From JAEINY01 sp942490535 (lineage in GTDB: Bacteria > Bacteroidota > Bacteroidia > Bacteroidales > Marinilabiliaceae): a DNA stretch of 64,000 nt. The stretch covers positions 434,001-498,000 of the forward strand of contig CALNXQ010000004.1 of assembly GCA_942490535.1 (NCBI GenBank). The letters are read 5' to 3'. Both the position numbers and the translations under genes were made by a program. The notes beneath the pieces are model-generated. The model was not told the DNA's origin. It saw only the letters and a program-made list of their open reading frames with translations, and did no database searches. Shown here one piece after another: positions 9,490 through 18,837 of the stretch (its first letter is position 1; each line of letters starts with the position of its first letter).

Positions 9490-9512
9490 AAGTTGCATTT
9501 GTGACTTGAATT
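9490..9512 (-). repeat. IS30 element right terminal inverted repeat
   Basis: 23 bp, exactly the reverse complement of 8395-8417. The in-frame TTG upstream of the chemoreceptor (9506) lies inside this repeat, so it is not the native start of that gene. Confidence 0.88.
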
Positions 9513-9544
9513 TAAGAAGTGAAAGAAAGCAAAAAATAATCATC

Positions 9545-11098
9545 ATGCGTATTACGACTAAAATTATAGGTTTTTCCATCGGGATGTTAGTGATTTTGGC
9601 TTTGGCTATAGCCATTCCATCCACAGTGATTTCATATCAAAGTAAGCAAAAAGAGCTCCAGGAATTGGAACGTATGCTGCGTCAAAGCTTTGATGATCGG
9701 GTGAAGCAAGAGGTAGAGACGGTGATGAGTTTACTCAAAAGCATTCATCAGAAAGTAGAAGCCGGTGAGTTAGATCTGAATGAGGCCATGGAATTAGCTG
9801 CACATCAGGTACGTGAATTACGCTATGATGGGGAGGGTTATTTCTGGATCGACACCAAAGAAGGTGTTAATGTGGTGTTATTGGGGAACAAAGATGTGGA
9901 AGGTACGAGTCGATGGGATTTAAAAGATGCGAAAGGAAACTACCTCATTCGTAACATTAATAAGGTAGCAGTTGAAGGGGGAGGCTATGCCGAATATTGG
10001 TTTCCCAAGCAAGGTGGCACAGAGCCGTTTCCTAAACGTAGTTATTCCGCTTACTTCGAACCCTATAATTGGGTGGTAGGCACTGGTAATTACATTGATG
10101 ACATTGAAACAGAGGTTAATGTTGTACGGGAAGCACAGCTGAAACAACTACGGGATTCAATTTGGATGATGGTACTAATTACGCTGGGGATGTTGCTGGT
10201 TTTTGGGGCGATTTCCATTATATTTGGTCGCCGTCTGGCAAAATCCATCATTCATTTATCTGAAAATACGGAAGCTATTTCGCAAGGCTTGTTGACCGTG
10301 GAGATCCAAAAAACAGAAAATGATGAGATCGGCACCTTGCAGGTTTCTTTGCAAAAAACCGTATTGAAATTGCGGGAGATCATAGAAGAGATTGTCCAGG
10401 GAGCGTCCAATGTAGCTACAGCCAGTGAGCAGATGGCTAATTCATCCGAGCATATTTCCCAAGGGGCTTCCACTCAAGCGGCTTCTACTGAAGAAATATC
10501 TTCGTCCATCGAACAGATGGTATCAAATATTCACAGCAATGCTGCCAATGCGCACCGTACTGAAGTGACGGCTGGTAAAGCGGGTAAAGGCATTGAAGCC
10601 CTACAGGAAACCGTGAAGCAGAACCTGGAGGCCATGGAGTCCATTAATAATAAGGTGACCATTATTAAAGACATTGCCTTTCAAACTAATATTCTGGCCT
10701 TAAATGCATCGGTGGAAGCGGCCCGTGCCGGTGAAGCGGGAAAAGGATTCTCTGTGGTTGCAGCGGAAGTGCGGAAGCTATCCGAAGTGACTAAAACAGC
10801 TGCTGAAGAGATTGATTCCCTGACCACATCCAGCCTGGATATCGCCGAAAAGTCATGGTCGTCAATGGAAGAGTTGCTGCCGGAGATTAAAACCATCATC
10901 AACATGATACAGGACATCATGGCTTCCAGTAGAGAGCAGGAGTCGGGTGCCAATCACATCAACAGTGCCATTCAGCAATTGGTGAGTATCACTTCTGAAA
11001 ATTCAGCGGCTTCTGAAGAGATGGCCTCCAGTTCCGAAGAGTTATCCCGTCAGGCGGAGCTATTGAGTGAGACCATTTTATTCTTTAAAGTGAAGTAG
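9545..11098 (+). CDS. Methyl-accepting chemotaxis protein with single Cache sensor
   Basis: 517 residues from the ATG at 9545. TM1 is near residues 5-26. A periplasmic single-Cache (Cache_2-type) ligand domain (about 60-195) carries GEGYFWIDTKEGVNVVL and PYNWVVGTGNYIDD. TM2 is near 205-228, followed by HAMP and a cytoplasmic signalling domain whose hairpin tip reads DIAFQTNILALNASVEAARA. sCache_2 receptors often sense small organic acids, but the ligand here is unknown. An alternative TTG start at 9506 lies within the IS30 inverted repeat and is rejected. The IS30 insertion 32 bp upstream has displaced the original promoter, so expression may be lost or driven from the IS. A terminator hairpin follows. 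Confidence 0.93.
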   Translation: MRITTKIIGFSIGMLVILALAIAIPSTVISYQSKQKELQELERMLRQSFDDRVKQEVETVMSLLKSIHQKVEAGELDLNEAMELAAHQVRELRYDGEGYFWIDTKEGVNVVLLGNKDVEGTSRWDLKDAKGNYLIRNINKVAVEGGGYAEYWFPKQGGTEPFPKRSYSAYFEPYNWVVGTGNYIDDIETEVNVVREAQLKQLRDSIWMMVLITLGMLLVFGAISIIFGRRLAKSIIHLSENTEAISQGLLTVEIQKTENDEIGTLQVSLQKTVLKLREIIEEIVQGASNVATASEQMANSSEHISQGASTQAASTEEISSSIEQMVSNIHSNAANAHRTEVTAGKAGKGIEALQETVKQNLEAMESINNKVTIIKDIAFQTNILALNASVEAARAGEAGKGFSVVAAEVRKLSEVTKTAAEEIDSLTTSSLDIAEKSWSSMEELLPEIKTIINMIQDIMASSREQESGANHINSAIQQLVSITSENSAASEEMASSSEELSRQAELLSETILFFKVK

Positions 11099-11139
11099 AT
11101 GCTTGCTGCCGGATTGTAACAAGTGATCACAATATGAAC

Positions 11140-11174
11140 AAGCCAGGTGTTACCCAAGGGAGGACACCTGGCTT
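11140..11174 (+). terminator. Stem-loop terminator between convergent genes
   Basis: AAGCCAGGTGT (11140-11150) pairs with ACACCTGGCTT (11164-11174), an 11-bp stem with a short T/A flank. It lies between the chemoreceptor and the convergent DUF6266 gene and could serve both strands. Confidence 0.75.
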
Positions 11175-11193
11175 TAGTGTAGATAATGGATTT

Positions 11194-11823
11194 TCAAAAC
11201 TCACCCAAATACAAGCTGTGACTCAATTCTGTCTGGGCTTGGTTTTGAAAGGCTATCCATAAATGCACTTTGGGATACTGCAAGAGAGCTGTACTCCATC
11301 TATACATTTGATCGCTGCGTCCAATACCGGTAAAGCGAAACTCGATCTCCTGCTGACCAAAGACCGGTTGGCCAATCACCACAAGCATATCCTTACCACG
11401 TGTGGACTGAATGGCATAGTCAGTCTTCCATTTAATGTCAAAACCTTCCGGTTGCCGCATGACAGTCACTGAATCCGGGAGGGGCAACGGGCCATAACTC
11501 AAGAGCGCCTGATTTCGGTCAATGCGATAGCCGGGGTATTCGCCGTGTAATCCCAACTTTAAATTATAAGATTGAGCAGCATGATAAGCCGACCGGCCAT
11601 TGGCCTGGGATGCAAATGAGATGCGCAACAGGTCTTTAAAGGGTTGAAGAAAATTCATCACCAGATAGAATTTTTGGCGTTGCGCCAATTGGCCCGGTGA
11701 TTGACGGTCTTTATAACCTTCGGGTTTGGTTCGTACATAAGTCTTCCCATACATTTGGTAAACAACGGCAGGGCCCAGCGATCCACTAATCGAGTCAAAC
11801 AACTTGTTTTTATATCTGGCCAT
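11194..11823 (-). CDS. DUF6266 family protein
   Basis: 209 residues, function unknown. The N-terminus MARYKNKLFDSISGSLGPAV followed by a YGKTYVRTKP motif is the hallmark of DUF6266 proteins, which are nearly confined to Bacteroidota and often present in several copies. No signal peptide or membrane helix is seen. It stands alone, convergent with the chemoreceptor. The 300-bp gap up to the TonB receptor gene shows no gene, only a TTGGAGGTGATG near 12020 with a tiny downstream frame. Confidence 0.75.
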   Translation of the reverse strand: MARYKNKLFDSISGSLGPAVVYQMYGKTYVRTKPEGYKDRQSPGQLAQRQKFYLVMNFLQPFKDLLRISFASQANGRSAYHAAQSYNLKLGLHGEYPGYRIDRNQALLSYGPLPLPDSVTVMRQPEGFDIKWKTDYAIQSTRGKDMLVVIGQPVFGQQEIEFRFTGIGRSDQMYRWSTALLQYPKVHLWIAFQNQAQTELSHSLYLGEF

Positions 11824-12124
11824 AATTCTGGTTTGTAGTTAGTGTATTGCAGGCAGATGTCTATATATCGGTCTATTAATTAAATTACTGAAAACGCATT
11901 TAAAAGTCAATTTCAATTTTATAAATCGTGAGTTTAATGCGAGTTAACTTAGAAATAAATACCTGTTAATTGAGTTATATCAAGCTAATCAGTATACGGA
12001 AACCAGCAAGGTTCTCACATTGGAGGTGATGGACTAAAGTTCTTTTTATGCCAATGACTGGGAGCGGATGGTCCTGTCTTTGAGTAGATCTATGGAGTAA
12101 ATTAAGGTGTGACAATACGGATGT

Positions 12125-14290
12125 TTATAGTTTCAATGCCAAGGTCACTAAAAAATGCCTGCTTTTTATCGGTATCATAGATGATTGGCCTAACAGGGAG
12201 GGTTGTTTCCAGTGCGTGTTGAATAGATTGCGGCCTTGTGCTTCGAGGCTTATTTGCCTGGTTAAAGGGACCAGGAGGTTTAAATCAACGACGGAGTAAC
12301 CTGATAGAATGCCGTCTTTGGAGATGTCTAAATCGGGATGATCGTAGGTTGCTTTGGGTACCTGAAACCCCCACATATTGCGACTAATGAGTGTGGCCGT
12401 GAATTTAAGCCGATGGGTGGATGAATAGGTGACCACTCCATTTGTTTTGTGAGTGGGTACATTCACAAAATCAGCCGAGTCGCCCACATAGGCTTTGGCA
12501 AAGGCATGATTAAGCCTAAACCGGAGGTTCTTAGTGGGGATGTATTGCACATCAATTTCAAAACCTGTGGACCGAATCTCTCCCTTGGTATTTTTGAAAT
12601 AACGGGGTTGTTGTTCCTTGCCATCCTTGTCGGTAAACGTATATCCCACAAACTCCATGGCTTGTGATGTGGTAGATTGAAAAACGGCCACATCCAAGGT
12701 TAAATGTTTAGAGGTAAGATTAAATCCCCCTTCAAGGGTTTGAATGACCTCGGCATTCAATTCAGGTATATCAGCAGGATTACCGGTTCCACCACTGTTT
12801 TTAATGTACCGGATGGTTTCCATGTTATATCCGTTTTCTTTGATACCAGGTGCCAGTAAGGCTTGTCCGTAAAGGGCTTTTACAGTGAGCTGACGGCTTA
12901 TCCTTTGCACCAGACCAATGCGGGGTGAGAGTTGGTGGTATTTACCCGCTTCATTAAAGCCATAATCGAACCGTGCTCCAAGGGTCAGGGATAATCCTTG
13001 GAGTACATCGAAATCGTGTTGGTACTGTGAAAATGCTGAAAAGACATTGGTTCGGATGGTACCCGGATGCTCTTTATAAACGTATTGGTAAGAGACCGAA
13101 TCAGTTGTGGAGATATCCACCATTACATCGTGGTTAAAGGACCTGGGACTGGCTAACTCTCTTCGGGTATCGTAGTTGATGCCGGTGATGAGTGAGTTAT
13201 GCTGATTGTCCGTGTAGTAAAGCTCAGCCAGAGCTTCCCAATTATCGGTTGTCAGATCGTAACCGGTAATGGGAATGGGGGTTGTGATAATGACACGCTG
13301 ACCACGGCCAACACTGTGAATGGCTTTTTCGGTAGACGCATTGTATTTCAAGTAACTGTTAAGCGTAAGATGAGTGTTTAATGTCTTTTTGTATTTTAAA
13401 AATGGAATCAGCGTTTCCCAGGTGAGCAGGTTATTGGGGGAAGGGGGACTGCCCCAAAATTCACCTCCATGCGAGCTGCGTCGCATGTAGATGCCTCCAA
13501 TGGCCAATCCGTTCATGGGGCCAGTATCAATAGAGTACGCCGAATGTAAAAAAAACGCGTTATCATTGTCATAATTCAGATTAGCACTGGGAACACCCAG
13601 GCTATCACCGCTAAATCCCCTTTTATGATAGCCCACATTAAGGTTGAATTGTCCCGCTTCCTTTTTAATGTAGCTATTGGCCATGAGACGCCGGTCGGCA
13701 GCGAGGGTGCCACCACTCATTTTCACATGGGCTGCTGACCCGTTTCTATTCGGGGATTTGGTACGGATATTCATAACGCCGTAAAAGGCTGAAGGACCAT
13801 AGAGCGCCGAACCAGGCCCTTTGAGAAATTCCACCTGATCGGCAAAGAAAAGCGGAATCTGATAGTCAAGAGGAGCGGAGTTGGCTCGTGCATGGTTGGC
13901 GGGTATGCCATCAATTAACAGCAGGTGTTTGGATACATTCCAGGAGTCGGTTTTTTGACCACGCGTTTCCAGATTCGTTTCCCCATAAGCTGAGAAAGTG
14001 CTATAGCCGGACGTTATGTCTGAAAGGTCGCGTAAGGTATAGTAACCCATGTTTTCAATATCTTGTGCTGAATAGGAAGTGATCATACCCGGGGCATGCT
14101 GAATGGCCTCATACTTTTTCGATGCCAGGCCAACCTTTACATTCAATAACTCTTCAATGGACATGTTAAATAAATCTTCTAATTCCAGACTATCCTGCCG
14201 CATTGTCCCTGAAGGTTGCTGGGCCCATAAAATGAGGCTATTGAGCATGCCTGCCACTAAGAGTGTAAGTTTCATGGATTGGAAATTCAT
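12125..14290 (-). CDS. TonB-dependent outer-membrane receptor
   Basis: 721 residues. After a signal peptide (hydrophobic core LTLLVAGMLNSLILWAQ) comes a plug domain (about 60-175) with the typical VEFLKGPGSALYGPSAFYGV segment, then a ~540-residue beta-barrel ending in a hydrophobic strand (LVTLALKL). It takes up a bulky ligand such as a siderophore, cobalamin or oligosaccharide across the outer membrane using TonB/ExbBD energy; the ligand is unknown. No SusD partner and no N-terminal carboxypeptidase-like domain are present, so it is closer to iron-complex or BtuB-like receptors than to SusC. Start is M at 14290 or the internal M at 14275; both precede the signal peptide. Confidence 0.9.
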   Translation of the reverse strand: MNFQSMKLTLLVAGMLNSLILWAQQPSGTMRQDSLELEDLFNMSIEELLNVKVGLASKKYEAIQHAPGMITSYSAQDIENMGYYTLRDLSDITSGYSTFSAYGETNLETRGQKTDSWNVSKHLLLIDGIPANHARANSAPLDYQIPLFFADQVEFLKGPGSALYGPSAFYGVMNIRTKSPNRNGSAAHVKMSGGTLAADRRLMANSYIKKEAGQFNLNVGYHKRGFSGDSLGVPSANLNYDNDNAFFLHSAYSIDTGPMNGLAIGGIYMRRSSHGGEFWGSPPSPNNLLTWETLIPFLKYKKTLNTHLTLNSYLKYNASTEKAIHSVGRGQRVIITTPIPITGYDLTTDNWEALAELYYTDNQHNSLITGINYDTRRELASPRSFNHDVMVDISTTDSVSYQYVYKEHPGTIRTNVFSAFSQYQHDFDVLQGLSLTLGARFDYGFNEAGKYHQLSPRIGLVQRISRQLTVKALYGQALLAPGIKENGYNMETIRYIKNSGGTGNPADIPELNAEVIQTLEGGFNLTSKHLTLDVAVFQSTTSQAMEFVGYTFTDKDGKEQQPRYFKNTKGEIRSTGFEIDVQYIPTKNLRFRLNHAFAKAYVGDSADFVNVPTHKTNGVVTYSSTHRLKFTATLISRNMWGFQVPKATYDHPDLDISKDGILSGYSVVDLNLLVPLTRQISLEAQGRNLFNTHWKQPSLLGQSSMIPIKSRHFLVTLALKL

Positions 14291-14422
14291 GCAATCAAAT
14301 TACGAAATAGATAAGACATTGTAAATCTTATGTGAAACGGATAAAAGCAGCAGTATTTTTTCCAAACCCAAGCAACCTATCGCATCGCTTTGCATCTGTT
14401 TCTAAAACCTAAATTGGAAATT

Positions 14423-15016
14423 ATGAGAAAGTTCATTGTATTAGTTAGTATGGCCCTAATGACTTTGGCTTGTGGTAAAGAGGATATACCAACGATTAAT
14501 TACCCTGCCTGTGACTATTTTCCACTTCAGGTTGGTAATAAATGGTACTATGAAGGGTATACATCTGAAATAACTGGAAAAGAAACATGGAATGGCCTTG
14601 AATGGTATGTTTTGATGTCGGTGTATGAGCGCGACAATGGGGTGGAGAACATTTACAAAATGTATTATCGGAAAACAGCTGATGATAAAGTGTATCGAAA
14701 AACGGATGAAAGCAGTGAGGCTATTCTGCTAATTGACTTGAAAATCGGTTTTAATCAATCCTGGAAATATACTATTGGAGAGAATCAATGGACAGTGACG
14801 ACAGGTGATGATTTTGAAACCTTTAAAATCAATGATATTGAAATACCCAACTGTCGAAGTTATTATTATGATATTCCAAGGGCAGTTGATGATGAATACC
14901 TGATGACACTGGCTCCAGGTTTGGGATTATTAGCGCACGTCTCATTGGCCTGGGGCTTGGGTGATACCTTACAACGTGCAGTTATCAATGGATTAGAGAT
15001 ACACATAAGCGAATGA
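14423..15016 (+). CDS. Predicted lipoprotein of unknown function
   Basis: 197 residues from the ATG at 14423. A signal peptide ends in a lipobox (LMTLAC, Cys about residue 17), so it is a lipid-anchored envelope protein. The mature part contains YFPLQVGNKWYYEGY, a motif seen in many Bacteroidota secreted proteins of unknown role, and is probably all-beta. An upstream in-frame start at 14390 would put the signal peptide 11 residues in and is less likely. Divergent from the TonB receptor gene, with its own terminator. Confidence 0.75.
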   Translation: MRKFIVLVSMALMTLACGKEDIPTINYPACDYFPLQVGNKWYYEGYTSEITGKETWNGLEWYVLMSVYERDNGVENIYKMYYRKTADDKVYRKTDESSEAILLIDLKIGFNQSWKYTIGENQWTVTTGDDFETFKINDIEIPNCRSYYYDIPRAVDDEYLMTLAPGLGLLAHVSLAWGLGDTLQRAVINGLEIHISE

Positions 15017-15086
15017 ATGTTTTACTTCTGAAGGTCTTTAAATGATTGTAGACCGGAAGGAATAAATTTGAGTTATAATAATCAGG

Positions 15087-15121
15087 AGGGGTCCGATGCT
15101 GCATGTGTTCGGGCCTTTTTT
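15087..15121 (+). terminator. Intrinsic terminator after the lipoprotein gene
   Basis: GGTCCGA and TCGGGCC form a stem with one G-U pair, followed by a T-run ending at about 15121. Confidence 0.7.
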
Positions 15122-15190
15122 ATTAACGTGGGGCCGATAAGATAATTTAAAAAGAGAGAGTGTACCTTTCGGAAAATGATAATTATCAGA

Positions 15191-15198
15191 TACCTTTG
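15191..15198 (+). promoter_or_regulatory. Candidate -7 box of the SpoIIAA-like gene
   Basis: TACCTTTG matches TAnnTTTG, 70 bp upstream of the ATG at 15269. Confidence 0.4.
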
Positions 15199-15268
15199 AG
15201 CTATTCAGAAATCAAGCTGTTTTCCTGACCTGAGATCGGGAAAAGGATGTGAATTAATCAACTATTGG

Positions 15269-15631
15269 ATGGATTATACGATGAACCCCACGACGGGAAT
15301 ATTCATTGCTGACAAGACGGGAATTCTTACATTGGAAGGGATAATGGCACATTATGTGGAATTACAAGTGAATACATCACTTCCAAATACGCTTAAAGTA
15401 CTAATTGATTGCAGAAAGGCACGATTTGATGTGGACATTAATAAGTTAGCATCATTGGAAAGTCATGTGCGGGAATCCATAAAAAGATTTCATTATTTAA
15501 GAGAGGCCATTCTCGTAGATAAACCCTATGAAACAGTAGTTGCTACATTATTTCTTAAAATTCACGCTTCACTACCGAATTACAGTTTTCGGGTTTTTTC
15601 AACGCAAGAGGCGGCCCAATTGTGGCTTTAG
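15269..15631 (+). CDS. SpoIIAA-like (STAS/SEC14-type) small protein
   Basis: 120 residues, cytoplasmic. The sequence fits the SpoIIAA-like/SEC14-type fold family: a first strand pair (GIFIADKTGILTLEGI), a central KVLIDCRKARFDVD segment and a C-terminal RVFSTQEAAQLWL, which is the common ending of these proteins. Function is not established; such proteins are thought to bind a ligand or partner protein. It lies between a terminated lipoprotein gene and an MFS permease with its own promoter. Confidence 0.65.
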   Translation: MDYTMNPTTGIFIADKTGILTLEGIMAHYVELQVNTSLPNTLKVLIDCRKARFDVDINKLASLESHVRESIKRFHYLREAILVDKPYETVVATLFLKIHASLPNYSFRVFSTQEAAQLWL

Positions 15632-15690
15632 GTAGATTAAATACGCGCCATCCTATTTACTCAAGAGACGAAAGTTCGCATCTAATTACC

Positions 15691-15698
15691 TATTTTTG
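15691..15698 (+). promoter_or_regulatory. Candidate -7 box of the MFS permease gene
   Basis: TATTTTTG matches TAnnTTTG, 18 bp before the ATG at 15717. The start point would fall near 15703, which excludes the upstream TTG at 15696 as the initiation codon. Confidence 0.5.
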
Positions 15699-15716
15699 CA
15701 AGCTCAACTTAACAGC

Positions 15717-17000
15717 ATGCATTTTATAAAGAAACTCAACGTTCAGGAAGCCAAAACATTCAAACTGCACTTGTTTTACAGTTGTATGGATGGTGTTGTG
15801 AAAGGCACCTTAATCTTGAATGAGTTTATTTTTATCAAGTCATTGAATGGCTCCAATGTGCAATTGGCCTTTCTTTTTCAATTCAGTATGGTAGTGTTTC
15901 TGTTTGCCATGCTGGCCAATGAAATCATGCGACGGTATACCAACCGGACGGTTTTGTTGCGGACCATTGGTATTGTTACCCGCCTGCCATTGATCGGTTT
16001 TGCTTTTTTTCCTAATGTGACAGGTGAGGGTTTACCGGCCATTTACCATTTGCTCTTTTTGGGTGTATTTCTGTTGTTTTATACGTCCAAAATAACGGAA
16101 GCACCTTCCATTAATCAATACTTGAAAGGGAATTACCAGCATGCTCATTTTGGAAAGTTATTCGGTTATGCTACTGCAGCTAACAAAGTGTTTACCATGG
16201 TATTTACCTTTGTAACCGGGTTACTGCTAGACATTGATCCCAATTCCTATAAATATTTCTATCCCGTCATCGGTGTCTTAGGTGTCATTTCGGTCTATCA
16301 ACTGACTAAAATACCTTTTGTCCAAAAAGTAGAACCTGTTACCACGCCGGTTTGGAAAGCGGTAGGGCAATCATTCCAACGTGTTTGGGATATTTTGCGA
16401 TTAAACAAGCCTTTCCGGGATCTGGAGTTGGGTTTCATGCTGTATGGCTTTGCCTGGATGAGTACCCATGCCGTGATCACTATCTTTTACAAAGAGGCGT
16501 TGGATCTGAATTATTCCAGTGTGGCTTTTTATAATAACGCCTACAATTTGGTGGCTATTATGGTTCTTCCCTTATTTGGGAAATTGATTGGACAGAATGA
16601 TCCCCGTCGATTTGGTATTATTACGTTTGCCTCCCTCATGCTCTTTATCGCTTTTACAGGACTGACTGAGTATTATAGTGGCTATACAGAAATACTCGGT
16701 ATCAAACTTTATCACATGCTTTTGATTGCGGTGGTATTCAATGGCTTATTCATGGGCAGTATGCCTATTCTGTGGGGCATTGGCAGTAGTTATTTTTGTA
16801 AGTCGCATGAAGCAGCCGACTATCAATCCGTTCATTTGTCGCTGACGGGAGCCAGGGCCTTGTTTGCCCCTATAATCGGCATTCAGTTGTATGAGTGGTA
16901 TGGTTTTAGTCTGACCTATTTGACAGGAATTGTAATGCTATCCTTGGCTATCCTGTTGATGATTGTTTCGGAAAAGCGCCATCCCCAAAGCTTGGAATAG
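15717..17000 (+). CDS. MFS-type membrane transporter
   Basis: 427 residues with about 10-12 hydrophobic helices in two halves separated by a hydrophilic loop (about 205-240), the layout of a major facilitator permease. No residue pattern identifies the substrate. The short motif NEIMRRYTNRTVLLR after helix 2 resembles the MFS loop 2-3 signature. Preferred start is the ATG at 15717. It is a single gene. The 373-bp gap to the next start (17001-17373) holds a poor TAnnTTTG match at 17135 and a 13-codon micro-ORF behind a GGAGGAGGAG (17214-17255). Confidence 0.75.
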   Translation: MHFIKKLNVQEAKTFKLHLFYSCMDGVVKGTLILNEFIFIKSLNGSNVQLAFLFQFSMVVFLFAMLANEIMRRYTNRTVLLRTIGIVTRLPLIGFAFFPNVTGEGLPAIYHLLFLGVFLLFYTSKITEAPSINQYLKGNYQHAHFGKLFGYATAANKVFTMVFTFVTGLLLDIDPNSYKYFYPVIGVLGVISVYQLTKIPFVQKVEPVTTPVWKAVGQSFQRVWDILRLNKPFRDLELGFMLYGFAWMSTHAVITIFYKEALDLNYSSVAFYNNAYNLVAIMVLPLFGKLIGQNDPRRFGIITFASLMLFIAFTGLTEYYSGYTEILGIKLYHMLLIAVVFNGLFMGSMPILWGIGSSYFCKSHEAADYQSVHLSLTGARALFAPIIGIQLYEWYGFSLTYLTGIVMLSLAILLMIVSEKRHPQSLE

Positions 17001-17373
17001 ACGATCTGTTTATAGGGCAGATAGGAAATAATTCAGGTTGTGTAATCCCAAGAATATCATTGTTGTAAGGGTATTGATTTAGAATGATTGGTCGGTGTTT
17101 ACATAATCATATTGTTTTTAGGTTCTAAAATGAGATATTTGCACCCGTTGATAACGGGAAAACAAATCAACACCGTACATTTTTGTAAGTAAGCTTCTCC
17201 AGGAGGAGGAGTTATGTCTAAAAGGATTGAAATCAATGCGATTTTATTTTTTTAGTACCTGTGCTATTGTGTCCGGCAACACATGAGTAGGGGTAAATAG
17301 TGCTTGCTAACGGCCATTGGTTATGTATCTTTCCCGGCTTTTAAGGGAGTATAAACCAATAAAATATATATTT

Positions 17374-18483
17374 ATGAATGACATTCTTAGTCAAATTCTG
17401 ATTTTGGCAGTTGCATTTCCAATCGCTTACTACATTTTGAGGAAGATTTATAAGCGATCCATCATGTTTACCTTCAGTTTATATGTACTGATACTTGTAT
17501 TTGTAGTTGCTTTTACTTCCTTTGTTGAAGGAAAGCTGGGCGGGTATGCAGCTCTGTGGACCATCCCTACGAATTTTGGCATTGGAATTGGCATATTTGT
17601 TTATATAAACAGAGTATTGCGCAAACCATTGGACAAGACCATTTGGCAGGTTAAGCAATTGGCTGAGGGGAATATAAATCTTGAGATAACGCAAGTTCAA
17701 TCCAGAAATGAGTTAGGCGAATTAAATAACGCCTTAAGGCAATTGGTTGAAAACTTTCAAAACATTATAGGTGAAGTAAATGCCAATGCCAAAAATGTAG
17801 CTGCAGCCAGCGAGCAATTGCAGAAGGCATCAGAGCAATTGTCGCAAGGAGCCAGTGAACAAGCCAGTTCGCTGGAAGAAGTGTCTTCCATCATGGAACA
17901 GATTGGTTCCAATATTCAATTTAATACCGGCAATGCTCAACGGACGGAGAAAGTAGCGGCCGAAGCCAATCGGGATATGCAAGATGTCTCTGAAAAAGCA
18001 AAAAGTGCTGTGGAGGCCAATAAAACCATTGCCTCGAAAATTACGGTCATTAATGACATTGCGATGCAAACCAATATTCTGGCTTTGAATGCAGCGGTGG
18101 AAGCAGCGCGCAGTGGCGAACATGGCAGAGGGTTTGCGGTTGTAGCTGCTGAGGTTCGCAAACTGGCCGAGAAAAGTCAGCTGGCAGCTGATGAGATTAT
18201 CAATTATTCGGAAACCAGTTTACTGATAGCCCAAGGTGCTGGCGAAATCATGTTTAACACCATTCCTAAAATAAAACATACATCGGAACTGATTCAGGAA
18301 ATTACAGCAGCGAGTAATGAGCAAAACAGTGGAGTGAACGAGGTGAACAGTGCCCTCAGTGCATTGAATATCATTACTCAGCAAAATGCTGCCTCCAGTG
18401 AGGAGTTGGCGTCCAGTGCAGAAGAATTGGCCAGTCAGGCCGAGCAATTAAAAGCGGTGCTCGCTTTTTTCGATCGAAGATAG
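17374..18483 (+). CDS. Chemoreceptor without periplasmic sensor domain
   Basis: 369 residues from the ATG at 17374. Three closely spaced hydrophobic helices (about 5-23, 30-50 and 55-78) leave no room for a periplasmic ligand domain. HAMP (about 79-130) and a standard signalling domain follow, with tip DIAMQTNILALNAAVEAARS. It may sense membrane state, or relay signals within mixed arrays. The longer in-frame starts at 17317/17323 would add a hydrophilic, Arg-rich leader and look less likely. A long inverted repeat and a strong terminator lie downstream. Confidence 0.88.
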   Translation: MNDILSQILILAVAFPIAYYILRKIYKRSIMFTFSLYVLILVFVVAFTSFVEGKLGGYAALWTIPTNFGIGIGIFVYINRVLRKPLDKTIWQVKQLAEGNINLEITQVQSRNELGELNNALRQLVENFQNIIGEVNANAKNVAAASEQLQKASEQLSQGASEQASSLEEVSSIMEQIGSNIQFNTGNAQRTEKVAAEANRDMQDVSEKAKSAVEANKTIASKITVINDIAMQTNILALNAAVEAARSGEHGRGFAVVAAEVRKLAEKSQLAADEIINYSETSLLIAQGAGEIMFNTIPKIKHTSELIQEITAASNEQNSGVNEVNSALSALNIITQQNAASSEELASSAEELASQAEQLKAVLAFFDRR

Positions 18484-18531
18484 AGTATTGGAAAGTTGGT
18501 CTGGCAGGACAGTGCTTTGGGGCCAAATTAA

Positions 18532-18592
18532 AAGCGTTTATCTGCACTGCTCACAAGACTCTGAAGTCAGCGGGCCCGGCAAATAAACGCTT
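18532..18592. repeat. Perfect 10-bp inverted repeat enclosing 41 bp
   Basis: AAGCGTTTAT (18532-18541) is the exact reverse complement of ATAAACGCTT (18583-18592). The interior can form a smaller GACT/AGTC hairpin. It lies 48 bp after the chemoreceptor stop and before a separate terminator, so it could be a structured 3' UTR or a small RNA. Confidence 0.5.
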
Positions 18593-18679
18593 ATCGAAAA
18601 AAGTAAGTTCCTCTTTAAACTTTGTTTTTGGAGATAGCTTACATTGTATCTTATTGTTAGATAGTCTCTATTTCTAAAG

Positions 18680-18704
18680 AAGTCCCCGAAAGAATCGGGG
18701 ACTT
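18680..18704 (+). terminator. Strong intrinsic terminator
   Basis: AAGTCCCCGA (18680-18689) pairs perfectly with TCGGGGACTT (18695-18704) with T residues following. It lies between the convergent chemoreceptor and phosphate butyryltransferase genes. Confidence 0.9.
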
Positions 18705-18837
18705 TTTGACAAATTAATTAAGGACAAACTAAAGGTTATAAGTTAACAAACGGACAATTGGTCCATTGAAAATGGGACTTTAAAATACTTGTTATAGTTG
18801 AGCTATCCAAACAATTCTCTCTTTTTGTTAATAAATG

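Larger units (their letters stand above)
8395..9512. mobile_element. IS30-family insertion sequence, apparently intact
   Basis: An 1118-bp element bounded by 23-bp perfect inverted repeats (8395-8417 and 9490-9512). The outermost AATT is a palindrome found at both ends, so it could instead be a 4-bp target duplication flanking 19-bp repeats; the exact ends are ambiguous. It contains one full-length transposase on the minus strand. It lies 32 bp upstream of a chemoreceptor start codon. Confidence 0.9.

Noticed and set aside
9506..9544. TTG start of the chemoreceptor
   Set aside because: It lies within the IS30 inverted repeat; the ATG at 9545 directly precedes the first membrane helix.
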